A stretch of DNA of 39,506 nt, taken from assembly GCA_036524155.1 (NCBI GenBank), contig DATDCV010000279.1, positions 1 through 39,506 on the forward strand, written 5' to 3'. The notes below the pieces were generated by a model. The model saw only the letters and a list, made by a program, of their open reading frames with translations, was not told the origin of the DNA and did no database searches. Each line of letters begins with the position of its first letter. Within the stretch, counting starts at the first letter, position 1. This DNA is from DATDCV01 sp036524155. GTDB lineage: Bacteria > Verrucomicrobiota > Verrucomicrobiia > Limisphaerales > UBA8199. Position numbers and translations under genes: made by a program. Shown here piece after piece: positions 26,324-33,929 of this stretch.

Positions 26324-27295
26324 TCAGGTCGAAAGCAGAGCGAAGGCCTTTTTCAGCGCCGCGGCCGACGCCGCACACGCATCGTCCTTGGACATTTTGT
26401 TGACCGCCTGGTTGAAAGGCTCGGAGCGGACGGGGCCGTCGTAGCCGATCTGGTTCAAGGCCTTCAGGAACGACCCAACGTCAATGACCCCAGTGGCGGC
26501 AGGCAGTTCGCGACGGTTGTCAACCTGCTGGTCTTTGGGGATGCCGGCGGGCGCGTCGTTGAGGTCGACGGCCACGACATCCTGTGCTTTGAGGTTGAGC
26601 AAATCTTCCACCGTGTCGCCGGCGTGATACCAATGCCAGCTATCCAGCAGAAACCCGACATTCCCGGTCCCAATTTCGCCGATCAGATCCTTCATTTCCG
26701 CCATGGTGTGGATGAAAGGGTAGCGCGCACGGGTCCAGGAAGTTTTGGGCCCGACGTATTCGAGCCCCAGGCGGAGGTCGCCGCTGTCTTTCAGGATCAA
26801 GGCGACTTTTCGCAATCGGGCGGCATGCTGGCGGAAGTTTTGCACGTAAGTGAGACGTCCGTCGCCGGGGCTCAGCCAGGTCGAAATCCGCTTCACGCCT
26901 GCGCGCTCGAGACCGGCTGCAACGATCGGCAGGCCTTTGAGCCCGTGGGCGAAGCGGCTATCATCCTGCCGGAACTCCAGCGGCAGGCCGGCCGCGCCGA
27001 ACACCAGGCCTTTGGTTTTCATGCCCGCCTGGAGCTCCGCGATCTTCTCCTGCGAGAGTGATGCCAGGTACACCCCGTCGGCGCCCACGGACTCAAACCC
27101 GTGCTTCGCAGCCAGCTCGATTGCTTCAGGTTGACTGGCCGAAACCCCGATGGCGCCGCACACGAGGTCGATGGTCATCTTGCGGTTCTTCCCCGAACCC
27201 GGGTTTTGACCAAATGAGCTGAAGGAGACAGCGGCCGTCGCCAGGCCGCCGAGAGTGGCGGCGTGGAGGAAATCTCTGCGGCTAAGGTTTTTCAT
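26324..27295 (-). CDS. Tat-exported sugar phosphate isomerase/epimerase-like TIM barrel protein
   Basis: A 323-residue protein of the xylose-isomerase-like TIM barrel family (PF01261 type). It begins with a Tat leader (MKNLSRRDFLHAATLGG), which sends the folded protein to the periplasm. The probable divalent-metal set is the Glu of LEYVGPK, the Asp and His of LLDSWHWYH, the Asp of VAVDLND and the Glu of VRSEPF. The ATG at 27295 is used because the frame open to 27355 adds residues ahead of the Tat motif. It is the first gene of an operon with the PQQ propeller and beta-helix proteins. The sugar isomerised is unknown; periplasmic members of this kind often modify 3-keto sugars, which is family background. 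Confidence 0.85.
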   Translation of the reverse strand: MKNLSRRDFLHAATLGGLATAAVSFSSFGQNPGSGKNRKMTIDLVCGAIGVSASQPEAIELAAKHGFESVGADGVYLASLSQEKIAELQAGMKTKGLVFGAAGLPLEFRQDDSRFAHGLKGLPIVAAGLERAGVKRISTWLSPGDGRLTYVQNFRQHAARLRKVALILKDSGDLRLGLEYVGPKTSWTRARYPFIHTMAEMKDLIGEIGTGNVGFLLDSWHWYHAGDTVEDLLNLKAQDVVAVDLNDAPAGIPKDQQVDNRRELPAATGVIDVGSFLKALNQIGYDGPVRSEPFNQAVNKMSKDDACAASAAALKKAFALLST

Positions 27296-27307
27296 AATGA
27301 CTGCGTC

Positions 27308-27328
27308 AGACCGGCGAGCCGCCGGTCT
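27308..27328. promoter_or_regulatory. Strong hairpin in the leader of the isomerase operon
   Basis: AGACCGGCG (27308-27316) pairs perfectly with CGCCGGTCT (27320-27328) across a 3-nt loop. On the minus strand the stem ends 12 nt upstream of the isomerase start codon, where a ribosome would bind. It could reduce initiation or be a dispersed palindromic repeat. No Shine-Dalgarno-like sequence lies between it and the ATG. Confidence 0.5.
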
Positions 27329-27439
27329 CAATGTTTCCGGACGTGCGTGCTGCATTCTGAACCCGCTTAGATAGTGAGAGAGACAGAATGCCCGCGCAAG
27401 AAATCTAAAAAGAGACAGGCGGGGCGCCTGTGCTGCGGC

Positions 27440-27889
27440 TCAGCGCGGTTGCAGCCAGATCAGCCAGGGGGCGGATTCCTGGGTCGGGATGAAAGGAACG
27501 TGCGTGGCTCTTCGTTCGAGGTCGTCACGGAGTTCCCACCACAAGCGGCCCGGGTCTTTGGACCACAACAACACCCAAAAGCCGCCCTGGTCGGACCTGG
27601 GACCGGTGCGCCATTCGTAGTCCATGCCGCCGAACCAGCGCAGATGTTTGAGAAACTGATCACAAAAGGCCGTCTCGAGCCAGGTGAAATCTTCCTGTTC
27701 GGGCGACCACCGCCCGCCCAGGCGCAGTTCGTCCCGGCGCTGGCGGCAAAGGGTTTGCCACAAGCCCTGCCCCCCGCACAACTCGATGCAACGTCGAATG
27801 AAATCGCGTCCTTCAGCGGCCACAGCCAGATGCGAGCAACCGCTTTCGGCCGCGGCCTTGCAGAACGGGCAATGTCGTTGGTTGATCAT
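27440..27889 (-). CDS. Hypothetical protein with an N-terminal zinc-binding motif
   Basis: A 149-residue cytosolic protein that I do not recognise. The N-terminus carries CPFCKAAAESGCSH, i.e. Cys7-x2-Cys10-x7-Cys18-x-His20, a likely small zinc knuckle. The rest is tryptophan- and arginine-rich, with GGRWSPEQEDFTWLETAFC and GRLWWELRDDLERRA segments and further cysteines. It lacks a signal peptide or membrane helix. It is isolated: about 144 bp precede the isomerase operon on one side and a palindromic repeat lies upstream on the other. Its composition is consistent with real coding sequence, and the function is open. Confidence 0.65.
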   Translation of the reverse strand: MINQRHCPFCKAAAESGCSHLAVAAEGRDFIRRCIELCGGQGLWQTLCRQRRDELRLGGRWSPEQEDFTWLETAFCDQFLKHLRWFGGMDYEWRTGPRSDQGGFWVLLWSKDPGRLWWELRDDLERRATHVPFIPTQESAPWLIWLQPR

Positions 27890-27975
27890 GGTTCAGCACT
27901 CAGACTCGGGAACGAAGCCTATCCTGCCAACCGGCCATCTCGTCAAGGAGAATGAAGCGCGGCGGGAATCGCCTC

Positions 27976-28067
27976 AGTCTTGGTTCGGAGCGCCGATTTC
28001 TAATCGGCTTCAGCGAGCCGACAGCCTCCTGTAAGCCGAGTACAACTCGGCGCTCCGACCCAAGACT
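27976..28067. repeat. 92-bp palindromic repeat element with three hairpins
   Basis: The 21-bp ends 27976-27996 and 28047-28067 are inverted repeats with one mismatch. Inside lie two further perfect 7-bp stems with 3-nt loops: GCCGATT/AATCGGC (27992-28008) and GCCGAGT/ACTCGGC (28035-28051). The element occupies the 203-bp gap between the zinc-motif protein and the methyltransferase. It has the form of a non-coding palindromic element such as a REP/BIME-like or MITE-like sequence. No transposase or target duplication was recognised. Confidence 0.75.
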
Positions 28068-28092
28068 AAGGGCGTACCACGGCTGCGCCGGC

Positions 28093-28767
28093 TCACGTTT
28101 GCGGAGTCCGCGCAACGACCAGGAACTGCTTGCCCAAGATGCGCCACGCTAACGGAACGCGCAGATAAAGCCGCAGTATCGTCAGCGGATAACGCGGCCC
28201 TCGCGCCATCGTATGGGGGAGAAATTTGCCCAGGCACAACTCAATGCCAAACCCGCGGGTTTCCAGCGCTTCAGCCAGCGAGTTTTCCGTCAGGGGCAGG
28301 TGGTGGTCCCAGAAATCCCAGTACCGCCCCGGCAAGTGCATGATGTTTGGTCCGAGGGCGATGAGGCAACCGCCCGGTTTCAGGCAACGGCGGATTTGGT
28401 CGAGGGTGCGTCCCAGGGAGGCCTTATCCGGAAGGTGCTCGAAGAAATTGCTGGTGAAGACGACGTCCAGGCTTGAGTCCGTGAGCGGCCAGGGCGTCGC
28501 GCAATCCTGCGGGAACAACTTCACTTCCGGAGCGAGCTGTCGCGCGGACTCGGGGTTCAGGTCCATCGCAAATCGGCGCGCACAGGGAACCTGGTTGATG
28601 AACTCGCCATAACCGCAACCGAGGTCGAGGACCGTCTGTTCGGGCCTGAGATAGCGGCCGAAGAAGTCGGCAATCAACACCCGCCACACTGCCCGACGGT
28701 ACTCGAGGCCGCCGGCGAAACGGGATTCATAGATGCGCTGCAGGTCTTGCGGCGAGTGAGCGCTCAT
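28093..28767 (-). CDS. Class I SAM-dependent methyltransferase
   Basis: A 224-residue SAM methyltransferase. Motif I is VLDLGCGYGEF at 46-56, with the acidic motif II in FAMDLNP (about 67-73), DVVFTSNFFEHLPD as the motif IV region (about 100-113), and LKPGGCLIALGPN as post-motif. No TM segment is seen. It is the last gene of a three-gene operon: its ATG overlaps the stop of the glycosyltransferase by four bases (ATGA). In this setting it probably methylates a sugar or lipid-linked precursor of a surface glycan; the substrate is unknown. Confidence 0.88.
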   Translation of the reverse strand: MSAHSPQDLQRIYESRFAGGLEYRRAVWRVLIADFFGRYLRPEQTVLDLGCGYGEFINQVPCARRFAMDLNPESARQLAPEVKLFPQDCATPWPLTDSSLDVVFTSNFFEHLPDKASLGRTLDQIRRCLKPGGCLIALGPNIMHLPGRYWDFWDHHLPLTENSLAEALETRGFGIELCLGKFLPHTMARGPRYPLTILRLYLRVPLAWRILGKQFLVVARTPQT

Positions 28768-29558
28768 GAGTGCTTCCGGTAATCGCCCCGACTGAAGTAC
28801 TTTTCCAGCCAGACATAGAGGCAGATGAAGAGGTAACGGCTGCCCATCTCTTTTATCTTCAGCTTGGGCGCACCGGTGCGCCGATTCCGCCAGGTGATCG
28901 GAACGACGGTCCAGCTATAGCCGCGGACGATGGCTTTCAGTGGTAGTTCGACGGTGAGGTTAAAATGCGGCGCGATAAGCGGTCGGCATCCGTCGATCAC
29001 GTTGCGCCGATAGGCTTTGAAGGCGTTGGTGGTGTCGTTGAGCTTGATCCGGAAAAGCACTCGGAGAAAGAGGTTGGCGAGGCGATTGAACGCGAGCTTG
29101 ATGCGGGGGTAGTCAATCACGCCGCCGCCTTTAATGAACCGGCTGCCAAAGACGCAGTCATGGCCTTCCTGGAGGGTGCGCCAGTAACGCACGACGTCCC
29201 GGCAGTCATCGGATTCGTCGGCCATCATGACGACGACGGCGTCGCCGCGCATCTGATCCAGCCCTCGAATCACAGCCCGCCCGAAGCCAGGCTCCCCGGT
29301 GTTCCGCACCGGCTTCAACTCGGGCAATTCGCGTTGCAGGCCGGTTAGCCGCTCCCAGGTCTGGTCCTGGCTGCCGTCATCGACAACGATGATCTCATGC
29401 GGCACGTGGTTTAGCTCCAGTTCGAGATGCAGATGCCCCACAGTTGAGAGAATGCAATCCTGTTCGTCCCGGGCGGGAATAACGACCGAGAGCAATTGCA
29501 GTTCCTTTGCGCCGGTTTGCGCGGCCTCGGGGCTTAGGTTGTCGTCCACTCCAGCCAT
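28764..29558 (-). CDS. GT2 family glycosyltransferase (dolichyl-phosphate mannosyltransferase-like)
   Basis: A GT-A fold glycosyltransferase of about 264 residues from the ATG at 29558. The N-terminal SVVIPARDEQ, EIIVVDDGSQDQTW and VVVMMADESDD (the nucleotide-sugar/metal site) are typical of family 2 and of polyprenyl-phosphate sugar transferases. No C-terminal membrane helix is evident. The frame is open to 29627, but that would overlap the epimerase gene by 94 nt, against 25 nt from 29558. It works with the epimerase and methyltransferase as a glycan assembly operon. Confidence 0.87.
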   Translation of the reverse strand: MAGVDDNLSPEAAQTGAKELQLLSVVIPARDEQDCILSTVGHLHLELELNHVPHEIIVVDDGSQDQTWERLTGLQRELPELKPVRNTGEPGFGRAVIRGLDQMRGDAVVVMMADESDDCRDVVRYWRTLQEGHDCVFGSRFIKGGGVIDYPRIKLAFNRLANLFLRVLFRIKLNDTTNAFKAYRRNVIDGCRPLIAPHFNLTVELPLKAIVRGYSWTVVPITWRNRRTGAPKLKIKEMGSRYLFICLYVWLEKYFSRGDYRKHS

Positions 29559-30604
29559 TGGGGGTTTTCCGATGCGTGGTTTGCGATTTCCTCGAGCACG
29601 GTTTCGAGCGGCGTTGCCGGCTGCCATCCAAATCGCTGCCGGGCCGGCGCCGAGTTGAGCACCAGCCAGGGCACATCAAAAGCCCGCTCCGCGGCCTCGG
29701 ACCCGACGGTCTGCTTGCCAAAGCGCTGCTCGCACCATTGATGGAGCTGGAGCAGGGACATGCTGTTGGCCAAACCGCCGGAGAAATTGGTAATAGCCGT
29801 GCCCGGGGCGGGGCGGTCGGCCATCTGTCGCGATAGAACCGGGACCAGGTCGCGCGGATGCAGGCAATCTCGCACCTGGTGGCCGTGGCCACCGAAGCCG
29901 ATGAACTTGAGCGGCTTTTTCGCAGCACAGGAATGGATCCAGAAAGAAAAGATGCCCTGGTCAGCCCGGCCGAACTGGCCCGCCCCGGCCAGCACGCCCA
30001 GCCGGTTAATCCATACCGGGAAATCAAAAGCATGACCGTACTCGAGAGCCAGCAACTCGGAACAGCGTTTCGTCGTGCCGTAAAGCGAAACAGGAGGCGC
30101 CGTTGAGAACTCCTCGCTCACACCTTCGCGGGTCAGGCCCGCAGGCCACGCCTGGTCGGCACTCGGCTGGAAAGCGCCCTCCGCTACCTCCACCCGCAGT
30201 GCCGCCAAGGGTGGGATCGAGTAAACCCGGCTGGTACTCAGCAGAATGAATCCCGCCCGGTGCCGGCGGCAATACTCGAGCAGATTGATCGTTCCGGCCA
30301 GATTGTGCTGCATCAGTGCGCGGCTGCCGGCGGTGCCAGGCCCTGTCCCCGCCTGGACACTGGGGTTGGCCGCGGCGTCGATAACCCAATCCACTGGGGC
30401 CAGGCCCTCGAGGTCCTCCGGAGTTCTCAAGTCAGCATGCTCGATGCGCACGCCGGCGACGCCGAGTTTCCGGCGGTTCAGCTCGCTGCCCGGGCGCATG
30501 AAATTGTCGACCCCCAGGATTGAAAGGCCTTGCATCGCCTCCAGCAAATTCAACGCAATGGTGCTGCCCGCAAATCCGCAAGCCCCGGTGATGAGCAGTT
30601 TCAT
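29534..30604 (-). CDS. NAD-dependent sugar epimerase/dehydratase (CDP-paratose epimerase-like)
   Basis: A 356-residue extended short-chain dehydrogenase. The NAD-binding GACGFAGS (Gly-x2-Gly-x2-Gly) is at residues 7-14, VDNFMRPGSELNRRKL follows, and the catalytic Tyr-x3-Lys appears in SLYGTTK. The sequence around the sugar site (HPRDLVPVL) fits the CDP-paratose 2-epimerase/UDP-galactose 4-epimerase branch. It is the first gene of the operon with GT2 and methyltransferase, so it supplies a modified nucleotide sugar for the surface glycan. Exact sugar unknown. Confidence 0.87.
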   Translation of the reverse strand: MKLLITGACGFAGSTIALNLLEAMQGLSILGVDNFMRPGSELNRRKLGVAGVRIEHADLRTPEDLEGLAPVDWVIDAAANPSVQAGTGPGTAGSRALMQHNLAGTINLLEYCRRHRAGFILLSTSRVYSIPPLAALRVEVAEGAFQPSADQAWPAGLTREGVSEEFSTAPPVSLYGTTKRCSELLALEYGHAFDFPVWINRLGVLAGAGQFGRADQGIFSFWIHSCAAKKPLKFIGFGGHGHQVRDCLHPRDLVPVLSRQMADRPAPGTAITNFSGGLANSMSLLQLHQWCEQRFGKQTVGSEAAERAFDVPWLVLNSAPARQRFGWQPATPLETVLEEIANHASENPQWLEWTTT

Positions 30605-31039
30605 CGCGCGTTGGTCCGGGCGCCCGAAGCAACGTACCGTGTGGATCCGGCCGGGCCGGTAATTCGAGGAGGCCGAGTCTCTTCGAGTCGGGAATTTGAT
30701 CGCAAGCCCGCACCCGACCTGGAACCCGCGGTGCGCCTACGGAGCCTTGGGCAGGTTAGCATGGGGCGAGTAAACCAGAGCGTGACCGACGCTGCAAATC
30801 GAAAGGGCTTCCTCTTCCACCAACCCATAGGGCGTGAGAACTCCTCTAATCGAGCTTTCGCGCTGTTAACCTCCGAACCGGCCGAATCCTTCTCCCTCTC
30901 CGCCCCTGGAGGAGAGGGCAGTGGAAGAGGAGGCCCTGTTACCACTGGCCGAGAGCGCGAGGACAGCGGATTGCCGCATGTCCTGATCGCCGGGCGGAGA
31001 GGTCGGCACCCTTGAGCGCTTGGTACGTTCGGGCCGGAG
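30605..31039. other. Intergenic stretch with an 8-bp inverted repeat
   Basis: No gene is supported in this 435-bp gap. The only structure noted is CCCTCTCC (30894-30901) with GGAGAGGG (30911-30918), a perfect 8-bp stem with a 9-nt loop; this purine/pyrimidine palindrome is of the kind found as dispersed repeats. It lies upstream of the epimerase operon and downstream of the Gfo/Idh/MocA gene. Confidence 0.5.
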
Positions 31040-32431
31040 TCAGACCTCGACCCATTGTCCCGGGACGGGGACAGGGTAACGGCCGTTGGCATCGGCCTGG
31101 ATGGGCGGGGCGGTGTCGTCGGTGAGTTGGTCCGCGTTGGGACACAACTGGAACTGAGAGTTGGTCATTTCCTCCCAGGTGATGATCCGGCCCATGTGGA
31201 CGGCGGCCCGGCCCATGAGGTCGGCGAAGTTCGAGTACGCGGCGCGTTTGGCTTCGTTGTGGGGTTTGTTCTGGCGGATCGCGTCGAGCAGCGCGTTCCA
31301 CTCGGCCTGCCAGGGAGTGTACGTCTCTTTTGGGGCGCGCCAGGCGATGTTGTCATTGGCGCAGCGCTGGTCTTTGTAGGTGTGAACGGTGCCGAGATGG
31401 TGCGGGCCAGAGAATTGGGCGGCGCACTTGGTGCCGTGGATAAAGGTGGCGAAGTCCTCGTGGCACTTGGGCAGCCAGCGGACCACATCGAGCGCCTTGG
31501 TACCGTCGGCGAAAGTCCATTCGATGGAGAGCGAATCGAGGTTCTGGCTGCAGTCCGCGCTGTCGGCGGCGCGCCCGCCGATGCCGTGAGCGGTGACTGG
31601 CCAGGCGTCCTTGATCCAGCACAGCTCATCGATCTGGTGGATGTTCATCTCGGCGAAGAGCCCGCCGGATACCCATAAAAAATGCACGAAGTTGCGGATC
31701 TGCCAGTAGAGATCTTTTTCATTCGGCGGACGTTTGCCGAGAGCACCCACCGGCTGCATGCGGTAGGCGCGGATCAACTGGATGTCGCCGAGCTGCCCGT
31801 CGCGGATGCGCCGGATCAATTCCTGGCGGTTGGGCGAGTGCCGGCATTGCAGGCCGGCGGCGATCTTGAGTCCTTTCTTTTCCGCAGCCTCGCCTGCCTG
31901 GATGATCCGCCGCAACCCGGGCGCGTCCGGGGCGAAGGATTTTTCCATGAAGGCGTTGATCCCCTTTTGGACCGCGTATTCGAGCTGGACGGGGCGGAAG
32001 GCGGAATAGTTGGTCAGCATGGCCACATCGCCCGGACGCAAACAGTCAATGGCCTTCTTGTAAGCGTCGAAACCGAGGAACTGCCGGTCCGGGGGAACGT
32101 CGATCCGGTCGCCGAACTTCTCCGCCAGAACCGCTCGCGCGTTTTGGAGGCGATTGGCGAACAGGTCGGCCATGGCCACCAGTTTCACCGGCCCGTGAGG
32201 CGAATCAAAAGCATCGGCGACGGCCCCGCTGCCGCGGCCGCCACAGCCAATGAGCGCGAGCCGGATCGTGTCGTCCTCCGCCGCGTGAACAAATGGCAAC
32301 TGGACGCCTGCGAGAGCGGACACGCCCACGGCGGAGCCGGCGCGGGCCATGAACTGGCGCCGGGAGAGCGAACCCTGGCGGAGCTGGACGGAGGAATCTT
32401 GGGGAGGCCGGGAAGTGCGTTTCATAAGCAT
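31040..32431 (-). CDS. Tat-exported Gfo/Idh/MocA family oxidoreductase
   Basis: A 463-residue NAD(P)-dependent sugar oxidoreductase. A Tat leader (LSRRQFMARAGSAVG) begins near residue 20. The nucleotide-binding fold opens with RLALIGCGGRGSG, and the usual lysine of the EKP motif lies in AFMEKSFAPD, where Pro is replaced by Ser. The C-terminal substrate-binding domain includes FAEMNIHQIDELCWIKD with the conserved His. Proteins of this exported type are numerous in Verrucomicrobiota and oxidise or rearrange sugars in the periplasm. Starts at 32431 or 32425 are both plausible; 32482 lies ahead of the leader. Confidence 0.88.
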   Translation of the reverse strand: MLMKRTSRPPQDSSVQLRQGSLSRRQFMARAGSAVGVSALAGVQLPFVHAAEDDTIRLALIGCGGRGSGAVADAFDSPHGPVKLVAMADLFANRLQNARAVLAEKFGDRIDVPPDRQFLGFDAYKKAIDCLRPGDVAMLTNYSAFRPVQLEYAVQKGINAFMEKSFAPDAPGLRRIIQAGEAAEKKGLKIAAGLQCRHSPNRQELIRRIRDGQLGDIQLIRAYRMQPVGALGKRPPNEKDLYWQIRNFVHFLWVSGGLFAEMNIHQIDELCWIKDAWPVTAHGIGGRAADSADCSQNLDSLSIEWTFADGTKALDVVRWLPKCHEDFATFIHGTKCAAQFSGPHHLGTVHTYKDQRCANDNIAWRAPKETYTPWQAEWNALLDAIRQNKPHNEAKRAAYSNFADLMGRAAVHMGRIITWEEMTNSQFQLCPNADQLTDDTAPPIQADANGRYPVPVPGQWVEV

Positions 32432-33167
32432 GATGCGGTGATCGGTCCAAAGGTAGCGGTAGTGTCTTGCGGGGTCACGCAAATACGACGGTGCAGGAGG
32501 CGGGAGGGCAATGCTCCTGGCAAACCGTATACGCTACAACCTCAGAGTTATAACGCGTAAAGGACGCCGACGATCACCGTCGCCCAGGCCCATGGCTGCC
32601 GGCTTGAATTGCTCATAAGCGGCCGCGGAACTCACATTCCTCGGGCAGGCGCCCCGAATTCCCGCCGTTCATTGTCTTTGCACCGTCAAAGGCAAAATCA
32701 TGAAGCGACAAAGCCATCTCACTCCTGACATCTGCCGCCGCGGGCCATTTCCCCGCCGTCATCTCAAACAAACAGAGCGGCTCCGGTTAAGGAGTCGCTC
32801 GCGCTTCAGCCCTCCCACCTATGAAAAGGAGGACCTAAAGCCTATGGCAATGTAATCGCTTTCCGGCGTGGGCGCCAATGGGTTGTTCACCCCCGTGCGC
32901 CTCCAATCGCTCACCGCGGCGCACACGACGCGGTAACCGCGGGCGGGGCCGTGCCGGTTCCGGCGAGCGTGACCGCATCGCCGGCCGAAGTAGTCCCTCA
33001 GTGAAGGCTGGTAGGGACGCGTTCCACCGCGTCCCATTCTCGCTAAAACAGGTGTTGGGGACGCGGTGGAACGCGTCCCTACCGCGCTTGACTCAGGGGT
33101 TACTTCCCGCGAGGCGATGGCCCGCTCACACAGCAGCGAGGCGTTGCCGCACAGGCCGCGAGGACTA
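32432..33167. other. Long intergenic region with a perfect inverted repeat
   Basis: No intact gene was found in this 736-bp stretch. It contains the 26-bp inverted repeat at 33010-33083, and on the minus strand around 32819-32960 a short open frame ends in SDYIAIGFRSSF and includes RVVCAAVSDWRR, faintly like the C-terminus of a formylglycine-generating-enzyme (SUMF1) domain. It is too short and too weak to call. Confidence 0.5.
33010..33083. repeat. Perfect 26-bp inverted repeat element
   Basis: 33010-33035 and 33058-33083 are perfect reverse complements (arms contain GGGACGCGTTCCACCGCGTC) around a 22-nt spacer. It lies downstream of the LytTR regulator gene. The very long uninterrupted stem would form a strong cruciform or RNA hairpin and has the hallmark of a dispersed palindromic element. 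It shares no sequence with the other repeats in the window. Confidence 0.75.
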
Positions 33168-33929
33168 TCAGGTTACTCCCAGCAGCGGCAGCTTGTCCCG
33201 ATACCGGCGGCTCAGCGTGAGCCGGGCACCGTTCTGCAGCGTGATTTCGTATCCGCCGTACAGCATCCGGTGAAGCTCCTTGATCCGCCGCGGATTCACC
33301 ATCGCCGACCGGCTGATGCGCACGAACTTCTCGGCGGGCAGCCGGTTTTCGAGCGCGTTTAACGTCTCGCGCAGCAGATGCGATCTGGGACCGACATGCA
33401 ACTCCACGTAATTGTCGGCGGACTCGATCCAGTCCACTTCATGCAATTCCACCCAAACGATATGGCCGCCCGACCTGACCGCCAGGCGCTCGGGGGCCCG
33501 GGTCGTTGACGTGAGATCGGCCAGCAGCGCCGCCTGCCGCTCGTCGCGGGTTCCGGCGGCCCGATTTCTGACGCGCTCGAGCGCGTGGCGCAGCGCCGCC
33601 TCGAACCGCTCCCGGTCGAAGGGTTTCAGCAGGTAATCGACGGCGTGCACCTCGAAGGCGCGCAAGGCGAACTTGTCGTGCGCGGTCACGAAAACGATGA
33701 GCGGCATTGGCCGATCGCGGATGGCTTCGAGGACACCAAAGCCGTCCAACTCCGGCATCTGCACATCGAGGAAAACGAGGTCAGGCGAGAGCTTTTCAAT
33801 CGAGTCCACGGCCGCGTTGCCGTCGGCGCATTCGCCGGCGATCTCGATCTCCGGGTGCTTTTGCAGCAATTGCCGCAATCGCTCGCGCGCCAACGACTCG
33901 TCGTCAACTATCAGCGTTCGCACTCTCAT
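33168..33929 (-). CDS. LytTR-type response regulator
   Basis: A 253-residue DNA-binding response regulator. The receiver domain has the acidic pair in IVDDES (Asp9, Asp10), phospho-acceptor Asp55 in FLDVQMPE, Thr82 and Lys102 (LLKPFD). The C-terminal half is a LytTR domain with WIESADNYVELHVG and VRISRSAMVNPRRIKEL, which binds direct-repeat promoter sites. It overlaps the sensor kinase gene by 26 nt, so the two are co-made. It probably controls nearby exported or surface genes. Confidence 0.92.
   Translation of the reverse strand: MRVRTLIVDDESLARERLRQLLQKHPEIEIAGECADGNAAVDSIEKLSPDLVFLDVQMPELDGFGVLEAIRDRPMPLIVFVTAHDKFALRAFEVHAVDYLLKPFDRERFEAALRHALERVRNRAAGTRDERQAALLADLTSTTRAPERLAVRSGGHIVWVELHEVDWIESADNYVELHVGPRSHLLRETLNALENRLPAEKFVRISRSAMVNPRRIKELHRMLYGGYEITLQNGARLTLSRRYRDKLPLLGVT

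Noticed and set aside
30601..31092. 163-codon minus-strand open frame between epimerase and oxidoreductase genes
   Set aside because: Composition is Pro/Arg/Ser-rich, crosses a palindrome and has no family features; likely a by-product of high GC.
32819..32960. Minus-strand fragment resembling the C-terminus of a formylglycine-generating enzyme
   Set aside because: Similarity is limited to a few residues (RVV, SDY, GFR) with no upstream domain. It could be a decayed gene but support is too thin.
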